Source of the DNA: Clostridia bacterium
GTDB taxonomy: Bacteria; Bacillota; Clostridia; Christensenellales; UBA1242
NCBI GenBank assembly: GCA_017452445.1
Contig: JAFTMH010000004.1
Coordinates: 1-64,000, forward strand
Length of the DNA stretch: 64,000 bases
Direction: 5' to 3'
The translations under genes and the position numbers were made by a program. Positions 1 through 7,776 of the stretch are shown piece after piece. Every line of letters starts with the position of its first letter. Position 1 is the first letter of the stretch. A model generated the notes under the pieces. The model saw nothing but the letters and a program-made list of their open reading frames with translations, did no database searches and was not told the origin of the DNA.

Positions 1-100
1 AACCCGCAAGGGAGGCAGCCGTCTAAGGTAAAGCCAGCGACTGGGGTGAAGTCATAACAAGGTAGCGGTATCGGAAGGTGCCGCTGGATCACCTCCTTTT
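1..100 (+). rRNA. 16S ribosomal RNA, 3' end (partial)
   Basis: The first 100 bases are the 3' end of small-subunit rRNA: the helix 44 region, the conserved GTCATAACAAGGTAGC segment and the terminal GGATCACCTCCTTT with the anti-Shine-Dalgarno CCTCC. The gene begins outside the window. The mature end should lie near base 99. The anti-SD agrees with the many AGGAGG sites seen upstream of genes here. Confidence 0.97.
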
Positions 101-198
101 AAAGAGAAGACAGTCGATGAGATGAGATTAACTCGTCTTAAAACGAACAAGATAACTAAACCGTTTGATTGTTTAAGAACATATTTAATTAGATAAAA

Positions 199-228
199 GA
201 AGAACGACTTAGCGTCGTTCTTTTTTTA
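199..228 (+). terminator. Terminator directly after 16S rRNA
   Basis: AAGAACGAC (200-208) and GTCGTTCTT (214-222) form a 9-bp stem with a 5-base loop, followed by a T run. It lies about 100 bases after the 16S end, so transcription appears to stop before any 23S gene. Confidence 0.85.
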
Positions 229-417
229 TTGCTTTTTTGGGGAAAGAGAGTTTTTTCTTTTGAAAAAAGGCAAACTAATACAACTTCTTTGGGACGAAGT
301 TTTAACGATATTTTTAACAAAAATTTATAAAATTTTTTATGTCGTTATATAATTGCTACATCTTCGTATTTTAGGGGTGTGTAGCGATTTGGAAGTGTTG
401 GTTTTAAGGTGAGTTTC
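229..417. other. Non-coding stretch after the rRNA terminator
   Basis: No convincing ORF is visible. There is a small inverted repeat (AACTTC / GAAGTT, about 281-300) and GCTACA near 355 matched by TGTAGC near 380. No tRNA or 5S gene is recognisable. Confidence 0.5.
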
Positions 418-446
418 TTGACTTTTTGAGGTGAATATGGTATAAT
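418..446 (+). promoter_or_regulatory. Promoter of first ankyrin gene
   Basis: TTGACT (418-423), a 17-base spacer and TATAAT (441-446): near-consensus housekeeping sigma promoter. The predicted transcript start near 453 rules out the in-frame ATG at 451 as translation start. Confidence 0.9.
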
Positions 447-474
447 ATTTATGTCACTTGGAGGAGGGGACAAA

Positions 475-1596
475 ATGGGAAATACACAAAAAACAAGCAT
501 CATTGATGAACTTTTGTTGGAGTCGGCAAAGGTTTCTGAAAAGAAGGCCGGAGGTCGTTATCACTCGTTGATGATCGAAGATCTTGAATTTGGTGCTAAT
601 GGTTATGTTGTGGTTGATTATGAAAAAAACTTTACTACAATCAACTATGATTATTGGACTGAAAAGTCTGTGCAATATCCTTTGACTGCAGATGAGATGG
701 ACAAAGATAAATTGTATCAGACAACAAGTCTTTCAACTTTGCTTAGACAAGCAATTGAAAGTGCATCTTGGGAAGAAGCAAATGTCATTGCTGAAGCAAT
801 TTTTAAAGGTGTTATGGACGCATACTTTGCAAGTTGTTGTGACAAAGAAGTTGCTTTTGATGCTTTGAGAGAATTGAAAGATATTTGCGACAACACTGTT
901 TATAAAATCCCTTTTGAGTTTTATGATGAAGAAGACGATTTTATTGAAAAGACAAACAATGTAAATTTGGAAAGACTTACGAGAAAAAATGCACCTATGG
1001 CAGAAGCGATCATTGCTGGCGATCTTCAACTTATCAAATTTTTGGTTGAAGAAATTGGGCTTGATGTAAGCAATTTTGAGAAGGTGCGTGGCAAGATGAG
1101 AAACTCTTTGGATATTGTCGCAGAAAACGACGGTTATGTAAGCAAAGAAATTGTTGATTATCTTGTAGCACAAGGGGCGCAACCCACACAATATGCTCTT
1201 AGAAGGGCTGTAAAATGGGGCAATGTTGAGCTTGCAAAATTGTTTATTGAATTGGGCGCAGATGCCAACAGAGTTGTTGAAGGAGAAACTGCTTTGGACA
1301 TTTGCCTTAGAATTGCAACAAAGAAAAAATCTATGATTGACACTCTTGTGGCTGTCCAAATGATGATGCCTGGTGCTCAAATGCCTAGAAAAGAAGTTGA
1401 AGTTTGCAAAAATGTTGACAAAATGCTCACGCTCTTGATTGAAAATGGTGCAAAAACTGCAGAAGAAATCAAGACAGCAAAAATCCCTGTTGTGAGAAAA
1501 GTTGCGACATTGAAAAAGAATGTTAAAGCAAAGTTGGCTAGAAAGCAAGCCGCAAAGCGACAAGCAAAAACAGAAGATACAGTAAAAACTGTTTAA
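475..1596 (+). CDS. Ankyrin-repeat-like protein 1 (373 aa)
   Basis: This is a predicted cytosolic protein with no signal peptide or membrane segment. The start is ATG 475, preceded by GGAGGGG; an upstream in-frame ATG at 451 lies at or before the predicted transcript start. The N-terminal half is not recognised. From about residue 165 come degenerate 33-residue ankyrin-type units with motifs such as LVAQGAQPTQYALRRAV and LFIELGADANRV. The end carries an ENGAKTAEE unit followed by a Lys/Arg-rich tail (LKKNVKAKLARK). The same GAKT unit plus basic tail recurs in the next three genes, so they form one paralogous family. Ankyrin repeats normally mediate protein-protein binding; the partner is unknown. 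It is a single-gene unit with its own promoter and terminator. Confidence 0.75.
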   Translation: MGNTQKTSIIDELLLESAKVSEKKAGGRYHSLMIEDLEFGANGYVVVDYEKNFTTINYDYWTEKSVQYPLTADEMDKDKLYQTTSLSTLLRQAIESASWEEANVIAEAIFKGVMDAYFASCCDKEVAFDALRELKDICDNTVYKIPFEFYDEEDDFIEKTNNVNLERLTRKNAPMAEAIIAGDLQLIKFLVEEIGLDVSNFEKVRGKMRNSLDIVAENDGYVSKEIVDYLVAQGAQPTQYALRRAVKWGNVELAKLFIELGADANRVVEGETALDICLRIATKKKSMIDTLVAVQMMMPGAQMPRKEVEVCKNVDKMLTLLIENGAKTAEEIKTAKIPVVRKVATLKKNVKAKLARKQAAKRQAKTEDTVKTV

Positions 1597-1600
1597 TAAA

Positions 1601-1628
1601 AAAACCGGAATTTTTCCGGTTTTTTTTG
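1601..1628 (+). terminator. Terminator of ankyrin gene 1
   Basis: AAAACCGGA / TCCGGTTTT hairpin directly after the stop codon, followed by eight T. Confidence 0.9.
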
Positions 1629-1650
1629 TTTGTGGTGGTGTCAAGTGGTA

Positions 1651-1679
1651 TTGACAAGGGGGCTATGTTTTGTTATAAT
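1651..1679 (+). promoter_or_regulatory. Promoter of ankyrin gene 2
   Basis: TTGACA (1651-1656), 17-base spacer, TATAAT (1674-1679): perfect consensus. Confidence 0.92.
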
Positions 1680-1708
1680 ATATTTATAATTGTTAAGGAG
1701 GAAGAAAA

Positions 1709-2710
1709 ATGTTGGGATTTGATAAAATTATCGCTCAAATTGCTGAAAAGTCAGGAATTGAAAGAAGAAGTAATAATAAAGAGTGTTATATTGATTTAGA
1801 TGTTCCAGTTGAATATACAAAGGCAAACCCTTATGACAGAAGAAAAATGTATGTTGAAACAGTTGATGGAAAACTTTCTGTAATCGCTATGCAAAAGTTT
1901 GCTGAATCAAGAAGATTTGTGTTTGCAACTGATTCTACTATGATTCAATTTTTTGACAAACTTGCAACAGATTACACTTCTGTTTCTGATGCTGAAAGAC
2001 TTTCAAGAGTGCACGGTTGTGCAACATTTATTTTTAGAACTTTGCTTGAAGGTTTTAAGGGTAAGTATGATATAGACAAAGAAGTTTTGTTTGATGCAAT
2101 GCTTAGATTGAAAAATAAATGCGACAATGTTAAGGGCTACGAATTTTCAAATGTTATCAATGGAAAAAACAGTTTGAACTATTTGGTAGAAGCAATGAAA
2201 TATGGCGGAGACGATGTTGTTAGATTTATGGTTGAAAAGTTGGGTGCAAATGTAAATCGCAAGGCTGTTGATGCCGATAATAGCGAACTTCCTCTTTACT
2301 ATGCTTGCGACAGAGGAAATATGGAACTTGTTGCATACCTTATTTCTAAAGGTGCAAAACCAACACCAGAATGTGGGCTTTATGCTGCAAAAACTTTGAA
2401 TGTAAGAATGATGTCTCAACTTGTTAGAGGTGGCTTGGATGTAAACAATCCTGCACTTTTGGATGTTGTTTTGGACATTGCTAAAAAGCAAAAGAAGAAT
2501 GTTCAATCAATTGGAGCAAATGTTGGTGAAATGCTTGACTTTCTTGTTGAAGCAGGTGCAAAAACTGAAAAAGAAGTTGCTGCAGAAGGCAAACCTGTAA
2601 GAAAGAAAGTTGCAATTTTGAAGAAAAATGTGCTTGTAAAAATGACACATAATTATATCAAAAAGAGCGAAGAAAGAGAAAGAAGACAATTGGAAGAAAG
2701 ATATAAATAA
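1709..2710 (+). CDS. Ankyrin-repeat-like protein 2 (333 aa)
   Basis: Paralogue of the preceding gene. ATG 1709 follows AAGGAGG at 1696-1702. The N-terminal ~150 residues are unrecognised. From about residue 150 there are ankyrin-type units, including YACDRGNMELVAYLISKGA and a second unit with LVRGGLDVNNPALLDVVL. The C-terminus has the family signature EAGAKTEKE, then a charged, Lys/Arg/Glu-rich helix that probably extends past the repeat stack. No signal peptide or membrane helix is present. It has its own consensus promoter and terminator, so it is expressed separately from its paralogues. Function is unknown. Confidence 0.75.
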   Translation: MLGFDKIIAQIAEKSGIERRSNNKECYIDLDVPVEYTKANPYDRRKMYVETVDGKLSVIAMQKFAESRRFVFATDSTMIQFFDKLATDYTSVSDAERLSRVHGCATFIFRTLLEGFKGKYDIDKEVLFDAMLRLKNKCDNVKGYEFSNVINGKNSLNYLVEAMKYGGDDVVRFMVEKLGANVNRKAVDADNSELPLYYACDRGNMELVAYLISKGAKPTPECGLYAAKTLNVRMMSQLVRGGLDVNNPALLDVVLDIAKKQKKNVQSIGANVGEMLDFLVEAGAKTEKEVAAEGKPVRKKVAILKKNVLVKMTHNYIKKSEERERRQLEERYK

Positions 2711-2723
2711 TCTTCTATATAAG

Positions 2724-2753
2724 AGAAGTCAGAAAAATCTGGCTTCTTTTTTT
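2724..2753 (+). terminator. Terminator of ankyrin gene 2
   Basis: AGAAGTCAGA (2724-2733) pairs with TCTGGCTTCT (2738-2747), followed by a T run. Confidence 0.9.
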
Positions 2754-2758
2754 GATTA

Positions 2759-2787
2759 TTGACTGTAAGATTTAATTTTGTTATAAT
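2759..2787 (+). promoter_or_regulatory. Promoter of ankyrin gene 3
   Basis: TTGACT (2759-2764), 17-base spacer, TATAAT (2782-2787). Confidence 0.9.
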
Positions 2788-2814
2788 ATATCTATGGAGA
2801 GAGGTATGTATTTT

Positions 2815-3399
2815 ATGAGCCACGAGGAAAGACTTTTTTATGATATGTATGACAGGTTGTGCAAGGCGATAAGTTTGAGTGCAGATGGCAATTTGACTGC
2901 ATTGAAAAACCTTATTGAAGACCAAAACTTTGATTTGGCTTTCTGTTATCAAGAATACAGACTTTCTGCTGTCACTATTGCTTCGATGCAAGGTGGCAAG
3001 GGTGCAGAAATTATGGTTGACTATTTGCTTAGAAAAGGAGCAAAACCAACTTTTGAAGCACTTTGCAGATTTGCTGAAGAAGGAAATGTTTCGGCAATGC
3101 GAAAACTGATTGCTTGGGGTTTGCCAATCAACACAAGCAAAGAAAAACAAACGATTTTGGATTTCTGTTTGCAGTTGGCAAAAGAACAAAAGGAAAGCAA
3201 AGGTGGGGTTGATCCTAGATTGGAAGCCGTTTTTGATTTTCTTATTGACAGAGGAGCAAAAACTACTGCAGAATTGAAGGCAGAAGGAAATTTTGCCAGA
3301 AGAAGAGCAATAGTTAAAAAAGAAGCACAAGTCAAAATGGCAAGAAAATCCATAAAAAAACAACAAAGAAAGGCAAAACAAACTGTTAGAGAAAGATAG
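2815..3399 (+). CDS. Short ankyrin-repeat-like protein 3 (194 aa)
   Basis: This is the shortest paralogue of the array; it lacks the long N-terminal region of its neighbours and is almost entirely ankyrin-type units. Residues around 50-75 contain VDYLLRKGAKPTFEALCRF, followed by AEEGNVSAMRKLIAWGLPI and the terminal DRGAKTTAE unit with its basic tail (KKEAQVKMARKSIKK). The in-frame ATG at 2794 coincides with the predicted transcript start and cannot be used. The ribosome site GGAGAGAGG (2797-2804) points to ATG 2815; ATG 2806 would be only one base away from it. It has its own promoter and terminator. Function is unknown. Confidence 0.72.
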   Translation: MSHEERLFYDMYDRLCKAISLSADGNLTALKNLIEDQNFDLAFCYQEYRLSAVTIASMQGGKGAEIMVDYLLRKGAKPTFEALCRFAEEGNVSAMRKLIAWGLPINTSKEKQTILDFCLQLAKEQKESKGGVDPRLEAVFDFLIDRGAKTTAELKAEGNFARRRAIVKKEAQVKMARKSIKKQQRKAKQTVRER

Positions 3400-3413
3400 T
3401 TCGTTTGAAAAAT

Positions 3414-3440
3414 AGAAGTCGAAAAACGGCTTCTTTTTTT
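3414..3440 (+). terminator. Terminator of ankyrin gene 3
   Basis: AGAAGTCG / CGGCTTCT stem with a 5-base loop and a T run. The outer stem bases (AGAAGTC / GGCTTCT) match the terminator of gene 2, consistent with duplication. Confidence 0.88.
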
Positions 3441-3446
3441 GTGTTA

Positions 3447-3475
3447 TTGACTGTATGTCCGATTTTTGGTATAAT
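3447..3475 (+). promoter_or_regulatory. Promoter of ankyrin-family gene 4
   Basis: TTGACT (3447-3452), 17-base spacer, TATAAT (3470-3475). Confidence 0.9.
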
Positions 3476-3501
3476 ATATTTATAGGTGTTGGGGAGGAAA
3501 A

Positions 3502-4497
3502 ATGGCAAAACTTGATTTGTTGTTGGACAAAATTTTTGAAGAGAGAGATGATGTGTTTTTCTCTACCTTTTGTGGTGCAAGAAATGTGTATCTCAACGGA
3601 GATATTACATACAATCATCCATTGAAAGTGTTGACGATAGACGGTCGTGTTGAAAAGGAAGAACCTAATCAAGATAAAGACACTTATGGACAAATGATTT
3701 CTTATTACAGCAAGGGCAAACTTTTTAGTCAGGCCTGGGAAGAAATCCGAGAGTGTCGCAAAGGAGTGACAGATATATCAAATCTTTCAGTTTATGATTT
3801 GGATAGAAAGTTTGGGGCAGATTTGAGTTGTGCAAAGTTTATTTTTGCTTTGGCTATGGATTCTTTCAAAAAGGGCTATGCAAAAGAAGAATGTTTGCAA
3901 CTTCTTAAAGAGTGGCGAAAGTGTTGCGAGGGCAGTCCTTCTTATACAATTGATGAAATGCTTGAAAACGGATTGATGGAAGCATTTTTTGCTGAAGATG
4001 AAAGATTGCTTCAACTTTTCGTGGAAGAAGGTTTTGTAAAGGATATGTCTGTTTTTGGATCGTGTTTCACTCGTGCCAGAAGAGGAAAGGTTTTTGATGT
4101 TGTGATTGACAGAGTAGGATATTTGATCGACCACGGTTATGTGCCAACTCCAAGCGATTTTAGAACTTTTGTTAGAAAAGGTAATGTTGCAATGGTGAAG
4201 AAGGCAATTGAAAATGGTTATGTTGAAAAACGAGCAGATGCATTGGAAGATCTTTTGATGATTGTCGAGGAAAGAAAAAAACAAAAACAACCAGCAAAGG
4301 CCACAGACAAAGAAATTTTGGATTTGTTGTTGCTTGCCGGTGCAAAAACAGAAGATGAACTTGATGCAGAGAGTGCTGTTGCAAAAGGCTTTGCAATTTT
4401 GAAGAAAAATGTTGTGGTTGCAATGGCAAAAACCTATATCAAAAAATCAATTAAAAAAGATGTTGCAAAGATGCAAAAGAAGGTTAAGGAAAAATAA
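3502..4497 (+). CDS. Ankyrin-family protein 4 (331 aa)
   Basis: Fourth member of the tandem family. ATG 3502 follows GGGGAGG (3491-3497). The repeats are more diverged: only the unit around residues 205-245 (YLIDHGYVPTPSDFRTFVRK, then GNVAMVKKAIENGY) looks clearly ankyrin-like. The C-terminal LAGAKTEDE unit and basic tail (ILKKNVVVAMAKTYIKKS) are almost the same as in gene 2, so common descent is clear. The N-terminal 170 residues contain several Cys and aromatic residues but no motif I recognise. No signal peptide. Separate promoter and terminator. Function is unknown. Confidence 0.7.
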   Translation: MAKLDLLLDKIFEERDDVFFSTFCGARNVYLNGDITYNHPLKVLTIDGRVEKEEPNQDKDTYGQMISYYSKGKLFSQAWEEIRECRKGVTDISNLSVYDLDRKFGADLSCAKFIFALAMDSFKKGYAKEECLQLLKEWRKCCEGSPSYTIDEMLENGLMEAFFAEDERLLQLFVEEGFVKDMSVFGSCFTRARRGKVFDVVIDRVGYLIDHGYVPTPSDFRTFVRKGNVAMVKKAIENGYVEKRADALEDLLMIVEERKKQKQPAKATDKEILDLLLLAGAKTEDELDAESAVAKGFAILKKNVVVAMAKTYIKKSIKKDVAKMQKKVKEK

Positions 4498-4510
4498 TTT
4501 ATAATTTTTA

Positions 4511-4539
4511 AGCAGCACTAATTAAAGTGCTGTTTTTTT
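4511..4539 (+). terminator. Terminator of ankyrin-family gene 4
   Basis: AGCAGCACT / AGTGCTGTT hairpin followed by seven T. Confidence 0.88.
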
Positions 4540-4576
4540 GTGACAAAATTTTCTGGTATTTGCGGTGGTTTGGGTA

Positions 4577-4605
4577 TTGACATTGAAAATGGTGGGTGTT
4601 ATAAT
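4577..4605 (+). promoter_or_regulatory. Promoter of WG-repeat gene
   Basis: TTGACA (4577-4582), 17-base spacer, TATAAT (4600-4605): perfect consensus, same layout as the four upstream genes. Confidence 0.92.
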
Positions 4606-4626
4606 TTTTGCGTTGAGGAGTTTGTT

Positions 4627-5376
4627 ATGAAAATTAGACCAATGGACAATGAAAAAGCAGTAAAAATGCTTCAATGTTTGTATGTAGACAAAGATAGAGA
4701 ATATGTTGAAATTGGAATGGCTGTTAAACCATTTGCAAATGGCGTTTTTTCTTTTTCGCCAGAATTTGTTGATGGAAGAAGAGTGTATGGGCTTATCACT
4801 GAAGAAGGCTTTTTGGTGGTGCCACCATATTATCACTCAATTGTGAGAGTTGATGACAATTTGGCTGCAACTTATGATGCCTCTGCAAAAACTTGGGGGC
4901 TTTTTGAATTGAAACAAGGCAACAAAATTGTGCCACAAGCATATCAATATGTTGAAATTGAAAAGCATGGCGAAGATGCAAGATTTGTTCACTTTTATAA
5001 AGGGGTAAACTGCTTTACTTTGGATTGTGAAAATGTTGAAGCAGGGCTTAAAATCAACCCTTACATTTCAGAAAGAATGCTCAAAATTTTGAAGGAAGAT
5101 CCAAGTCAATTTTTCGCTTTGGACACAGTATACTTCATTGATCCTGCAACAAGAAGTTATTCGACTGCAAACGAAACATTGTTGGTCCTTGCAGCAAGAG
5201 CTGGTCATGCTGAAATGATGAAAGAAGCAAAAAGAAACGAATTGCTCCCTTTTGGAAGTATGAAAATGGACAAAGAATTTCAAAAGAGAATGAGTGCAAA
5301 AATTGCTATTGAAAGAGCAAAATTGGGTTGCGATTTGAAAGAAGAAGAAATCTTTAAAGTCGGCAGAACAAAATAA
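4627..5376 (+). CDS. WG-repeat protein with ankyrin-like C-terminus (249 aa)
   Basis: ATG 4627 follows GAGGAG (4615-4620). The reading frame is open further upstream, but that part precedes the promoter. Residues about 40-125 show WG (KWG) repeat features: GLITEEGFLVVPPYYHSI, then TWGLFELKQGNKIVPQAYQY. WG repeats form beta-rich binding surfaces of uncertain ligand. The last ~60 residues (LLVLAARAGHAEMMKEAKR) resemble one ankyrin-type helix pair, linking it to the upstream array. The GAKT-basic tail is missing. No signal peptide. It shares the promoter layout of the array and probably belongs to the same functional unit. Function is unknown. Confidence 0.68.
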   Translation: MKIRPMDNEKAVKMLQCLYVDKDREYVEIGMAVKPFANGVFSFSPEFVDGRRVYGLITEEGFLVVPPYYHSIVRVDDNLAATYDASAKTWGLFELKQGNKIVPQAYQYVEIEKHGEDARFVHFYKGVNCFTLDCENVEAGLKINPYISERMLKILKEDPSQFFALDTVYFIDPATRSYSTANETLLVLAARAGHAEMMKEAKRNELLPFGSMKMDKEFQKRMSAKIAIERAKLGCDLKEEEIFKVGRTK

Positions 5377-5378
5377 TC

Positions 5379-5404
5379 AAAGAGGCATTGCCTCTTTTTT
5401 TTAT
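5379..5404. terminator. Terminator, probably bidirectional
   Basis: AAAGAGGCA / TGCCTCTTT followed by eight T on the plus strand. It sits between converging genes and may also help stop the minus-strand gene that ends at 5401. Confidence 0.85.
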
Positions 5405-5967
5405 GCCATGTTTGCAATTTTTAGAAACTTTGATTTGTTTTTTAGGATATGGGAGATGTTTTTTTGATGAAAAGCATCTTCTTTTTTTGTGCCATCTGTT
5501 TTTGAGTTTTTAAAGTGCATGCAATAGTGGTTTTGATAACCGTGTTGGTAAGAATAGATGCTTGCAGGCAAAAAAGTTTGCTCGTTTATTTTTGCAAGTG
5601 CGGGAAGTTTTTGTGTGAGCATAAGTTGATCAAGTTTGGTTTGATTTTCTGCATCAATGGCGACAAAATCAACATGATTTGTGCCACCAATTCGTTTGAC
5701 AGCGATAATTGATTGGTTGTGTGGAACAATGATTTCAAAAACTTGGCTTGGTGTAAATAGGTTGTTGATGCCATCTGTCCAACTTATTGTCAAAATTTTG
5801 GAAGAAGTGCTGTTTGTTGGGGCAACTTCGCTTTCGTGATAGTCGTTTATTTTGCTTGCCTGTGAGTTTGTGATGTTTGTTTGCTCCGAAAACAAAGGCA
5901 TTGGCAAGATTGCCGAAAGCAAAAAGATTGAGAGTGTTGCAGAAAACAAAAATAAAGTCTTTTTCAT
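5401..5967 (-). CDS. Secreted protein with PHG/HF/HQ-type domain (188 aa)
   Basis: Residues 1-27 form a classical signal peptide (Lys-Lys, hydrophobic core LFLFSATLSIFLLSAILP, then FSEQ), so the product is exported; there is no lipobox Cys. Residues about 85-175 resemble a C-terminal domain I recall from Clostridia cell-wall proteins with peptidoglycan-binding repeats. The key residues are HVDFVAIDAEN, FLPASIYSYQHG, NHYCMHF, NSKTDGT and a final HQ. That domain usually reads like an enzyme, with spaced conserved His, Cys and Asp, but I know no established activity. Here it stands alone, without the wall-binding repeats. No Shine-Dalgarno sequence is evident before the start. Confidence 0.6.
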   Translation of the reverse strand: MKKTLFLFSATLSIFLLSAILPMPLFSEQTNITNSQASKINDYHESEVAPTNSTSSKILTISWTDGINNLFTPSQVFEIIVPHNQSIIAVKRIGGTNHVDFVAIDAENQTKLDQLMLTQKLPALAKINEQTFLPASIYSYQHGYQNHYCMHFKNSKTDGTKKEDAFHQKNISHILKNKSKFLKIANMA

Positions 5968-6024
5968 TTTGTTATTGTGAGAAAAAATATCATTTTAATG
6001 CGTTGTGACAAATAAGTTTATTTT

Positions 6025-7035
6025 ATGAAGCAGGTTTTTTCGGTGGTTTTGCTTATCTTTGGCACGGTTGTAGGGTCGGGGTTTTCAAGTGGCAGTGAGA
6101 TTGTTGTGTTTTTCAGCAGATTTGGCAGGTTGTCTTATCTGTTTGTCGTGCTTGCTGTTGTGCTGTTTTGTTTGCTGTTTTACTTCTTTTTGCGAGCAGG
6201 AGAGAAAATGGTTGCCTTGATGGAAAACAACAAACTTATAAAAGGGATTTCGCTTTTTGTTTCGATTGTGTTTGCTTCGTCTATGTTTGCTGGCACAAAC
6301 AGTTTGTTTGCTCATTTTTCAATTTCAGCAAGTTGGATTTTGACAGGTATGTTGATTGTGATTTGTTTGTATGTTGTGTGCAAAGGGGTGAGTGGACTTG
6401 AAAGGGCAAATGCGTTGATTATGCCTTTGGCTGGGGTGATGTTTGTTGTGGTGCTAGGGTTTGGGTGTTTGTCAAAAGGTGGGGTTATGCCAGTTGCCAG
6501 TGAGATTGCTGGGTGGTGGTATTGTCCATTGTATGTGGCACTCAACACCTCGACAAGTGGTTTGGTTTTTGCCAAAGCCGGAAGCAAATTGACAAAAAAA
6601 CAAGCACTTTTGACATGCTTGTTTTCTTCGCTTTTGCTGGCAGTTTTTTTGCTTTTTGGCAACTTTGTGATAAGAAATAATCCCGATTGTTATGCAAGTG
6701 AAATGCCGTTTTTGACTGTTGCTAGATCAAACAAATTTGTGTTTGTTTTTGCGTTTGTTTTGATTTTGCTTGGGTGTGCAACAACCCTGTTGTCGCTTTG
6801 TTTTACTATCAAAAACTTGGCTAAGCAGACAATCAAAAATGATTGGATTTGCAATTTGACGGCTGTGTTTTTGCCGTTTGTTTTGAGTGGTTTTGGGTTT
6901 GCAAAAATTGTGGCAATTGTTTATCCGTTGTGCAGTGTTTTGGGCGTTTTTGTGCTATTATTTTCGATATTTTCGTTCTATCAGACTTACAAGGTAATAC
7001 ATCAAAAAAGCAAGAATGCACAAAATGGTCGTTGA
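6025..7035 (+). CDS. YkvI-like membrane transporter (336 aa)
   Basis: Integral membrane protein with about ten hydrophobic segments. The N-terminus MKQVFSVVLLIFGTVVGSGF followed by SSGSEIVVFFSRFG matches the start of the YkvI family (the unwound first helix with GT.VG.GF..G.E seen in the APC/LeuT-like superfamily). Family members are predicted amino-acid or related solute transporters, but the substrate is unknown. The ribosome binding site is weak. The last 78 bases overlap the 3' end of the minus-strand permease gene, so the two genes converge with an overlap. No terminator lies between them. Confidence 0.72.
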   Translation: MKQVFSVVLLIFGTVVGSGFSSGSEIVVFFSRFGRLSYLFVVLAVVLFCLLFYFFLRAGEKMVALMENNKLIKGISLFVSIVFASSMFAGTNSLFAHFSISASWILTGMLIVICLYVVCKGVSGLERANALIMPLAGVMFVVVLGFGCLSKGGVMPVASEIAGWWYCPLYVALNTSTSGLVFAKAGSKLTKKQALLTCLFSSLLLAVFLLFGNFVIRNNPDCYASEMPFLTVARSNKFVFVFAFVLILLGCATTLLSLCFTIKNLAKQTIKNDWICNLTAVFLPFVLSGFGFAKIVAIVYPLCSVLGVFVLLFSIFSFYQTYKVIHQKSKNAQNGR

Positions 7036-7776
7036 TGCCATAACCAGGTCAATTTTGAAGATTTGACCACCATAGACAATTAAATAACCAAGTCCGGCTT
7101 TGCTTGTGAGATATTCGCCCATAATGCTTCCGACCCAGCTCATGCCAACATTGATTTTGAGCACAGAGACAAACTCACACATTGCGCTTGGCAAAACAAG
7201 CTTTGTCAGGATTTGCCATTTGTTTGCATTCATGGATTTAAGCAGAAGAATTTTGCTTTCGTCAACGCTTAAAAATGCAGACAGCATGCTCATTGTTGTG
7301 ATGATTATGCAGATAAGCACACACATCAAAATGATTGCACTTGTGCCAGCGCCAACCCAAAGGATAATGACAGGGCCGAGTGCGATTTTTGGAAGGGAAT
7401 TTAGCACTACAATATATGGCTCAAAGATTTTTCTTGCCTTTTCGTTGCACCACAAAAGCACTGCAATCAAATATCCCAAAACTGTGGCAATCGCAAAACC
7501 TGCCAAAGTTTCGCCGAGGGTGATAAGGCTGTGGGTGAAAATGCTTCCGTTTTTTGCAAGTGTGATGATTTGATTGATTATGCGTGAGGGCGAACTTACA
7601 AAAAATGGATCAATAATGGAAAAGTGTGTAAAAAGTTCCCACAAGCCAAGAAAGGCAATCAGCACAAAAATCCTGAAAAAGATGACAACAAATTTGTCTT
7701 TTTTAAGTTTTTTGATATAGGTTTGATGTGCCTTTGAAAAGTCTGTTTGCTTATGCTTTTTTGGTTGTTTTTTCAT
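6958..7776 (-). CDS. ABC transporter permease, SsuC/TauC type (272 aa)
   Basis: Inner-membrane subunit of an ABC importer in the nitrate/sulfonate/taurine/thiamine-precursor class. After a Lys-rich N-terminus there are about six hydrophobic segments. The EAA-type cytoplasmic loop, which contacts the ATPase, is in the region around LKSMNANKWQILTKLVLPSA, followed by GMSWVGSIMGEYLTSKAGLG, typical of SsuC/TauC permeases. It overlaps the upstream ATPase gene by 26 bases, so the two are translationally coupled. No substrate-binding protein gene is next to them, so the substrate cannot be inferred. Confidence 0.85.
   Translation of the reverse strand: MKKQPKKHKQTDFSKAHQTYIKKLKKDKFVVIFFRIFVLIAFLGLWELFTHFSIIDPFFVSSPSRIINQIITLAKNGSIFTHSLITLGETLAGFAIATVLGYLIAVLLWCNEKARKIFEPYIVVLNSLPKIALGPVIILWVGAGTSAIILMCVLICIIITTMSMLSAFLSVDESKILLLKSMNANKWQILTKLVLPSAMCEFVSVLKINVGMSWVGSIMGEYLTSKAGLGYLIVYGGQIFKIDLVMASTTILCILAFLMYYLVSLIERKYRK

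Noticed and set aside
733..1644. Long minus-strand open frame opposite ankyrin gene 1
   Set aside because: It is a mirror of the coding gene, produced by frequent TTG and CAA codons; no ribosome site and its product is Cys/Phe/Asn-rich nonsense.
475..5376. Ankyrin array as secreted effectors or a toxin system
   Set aside because: No signal peptides, secretion genes, toxin domains or immunity-like partner genes are visible; only a binding role can be supported.
7100..7573. 157-codon plus-strand frame opposite the ABC permease
   Set aside because: Shadow of the permease gene; no start signals.
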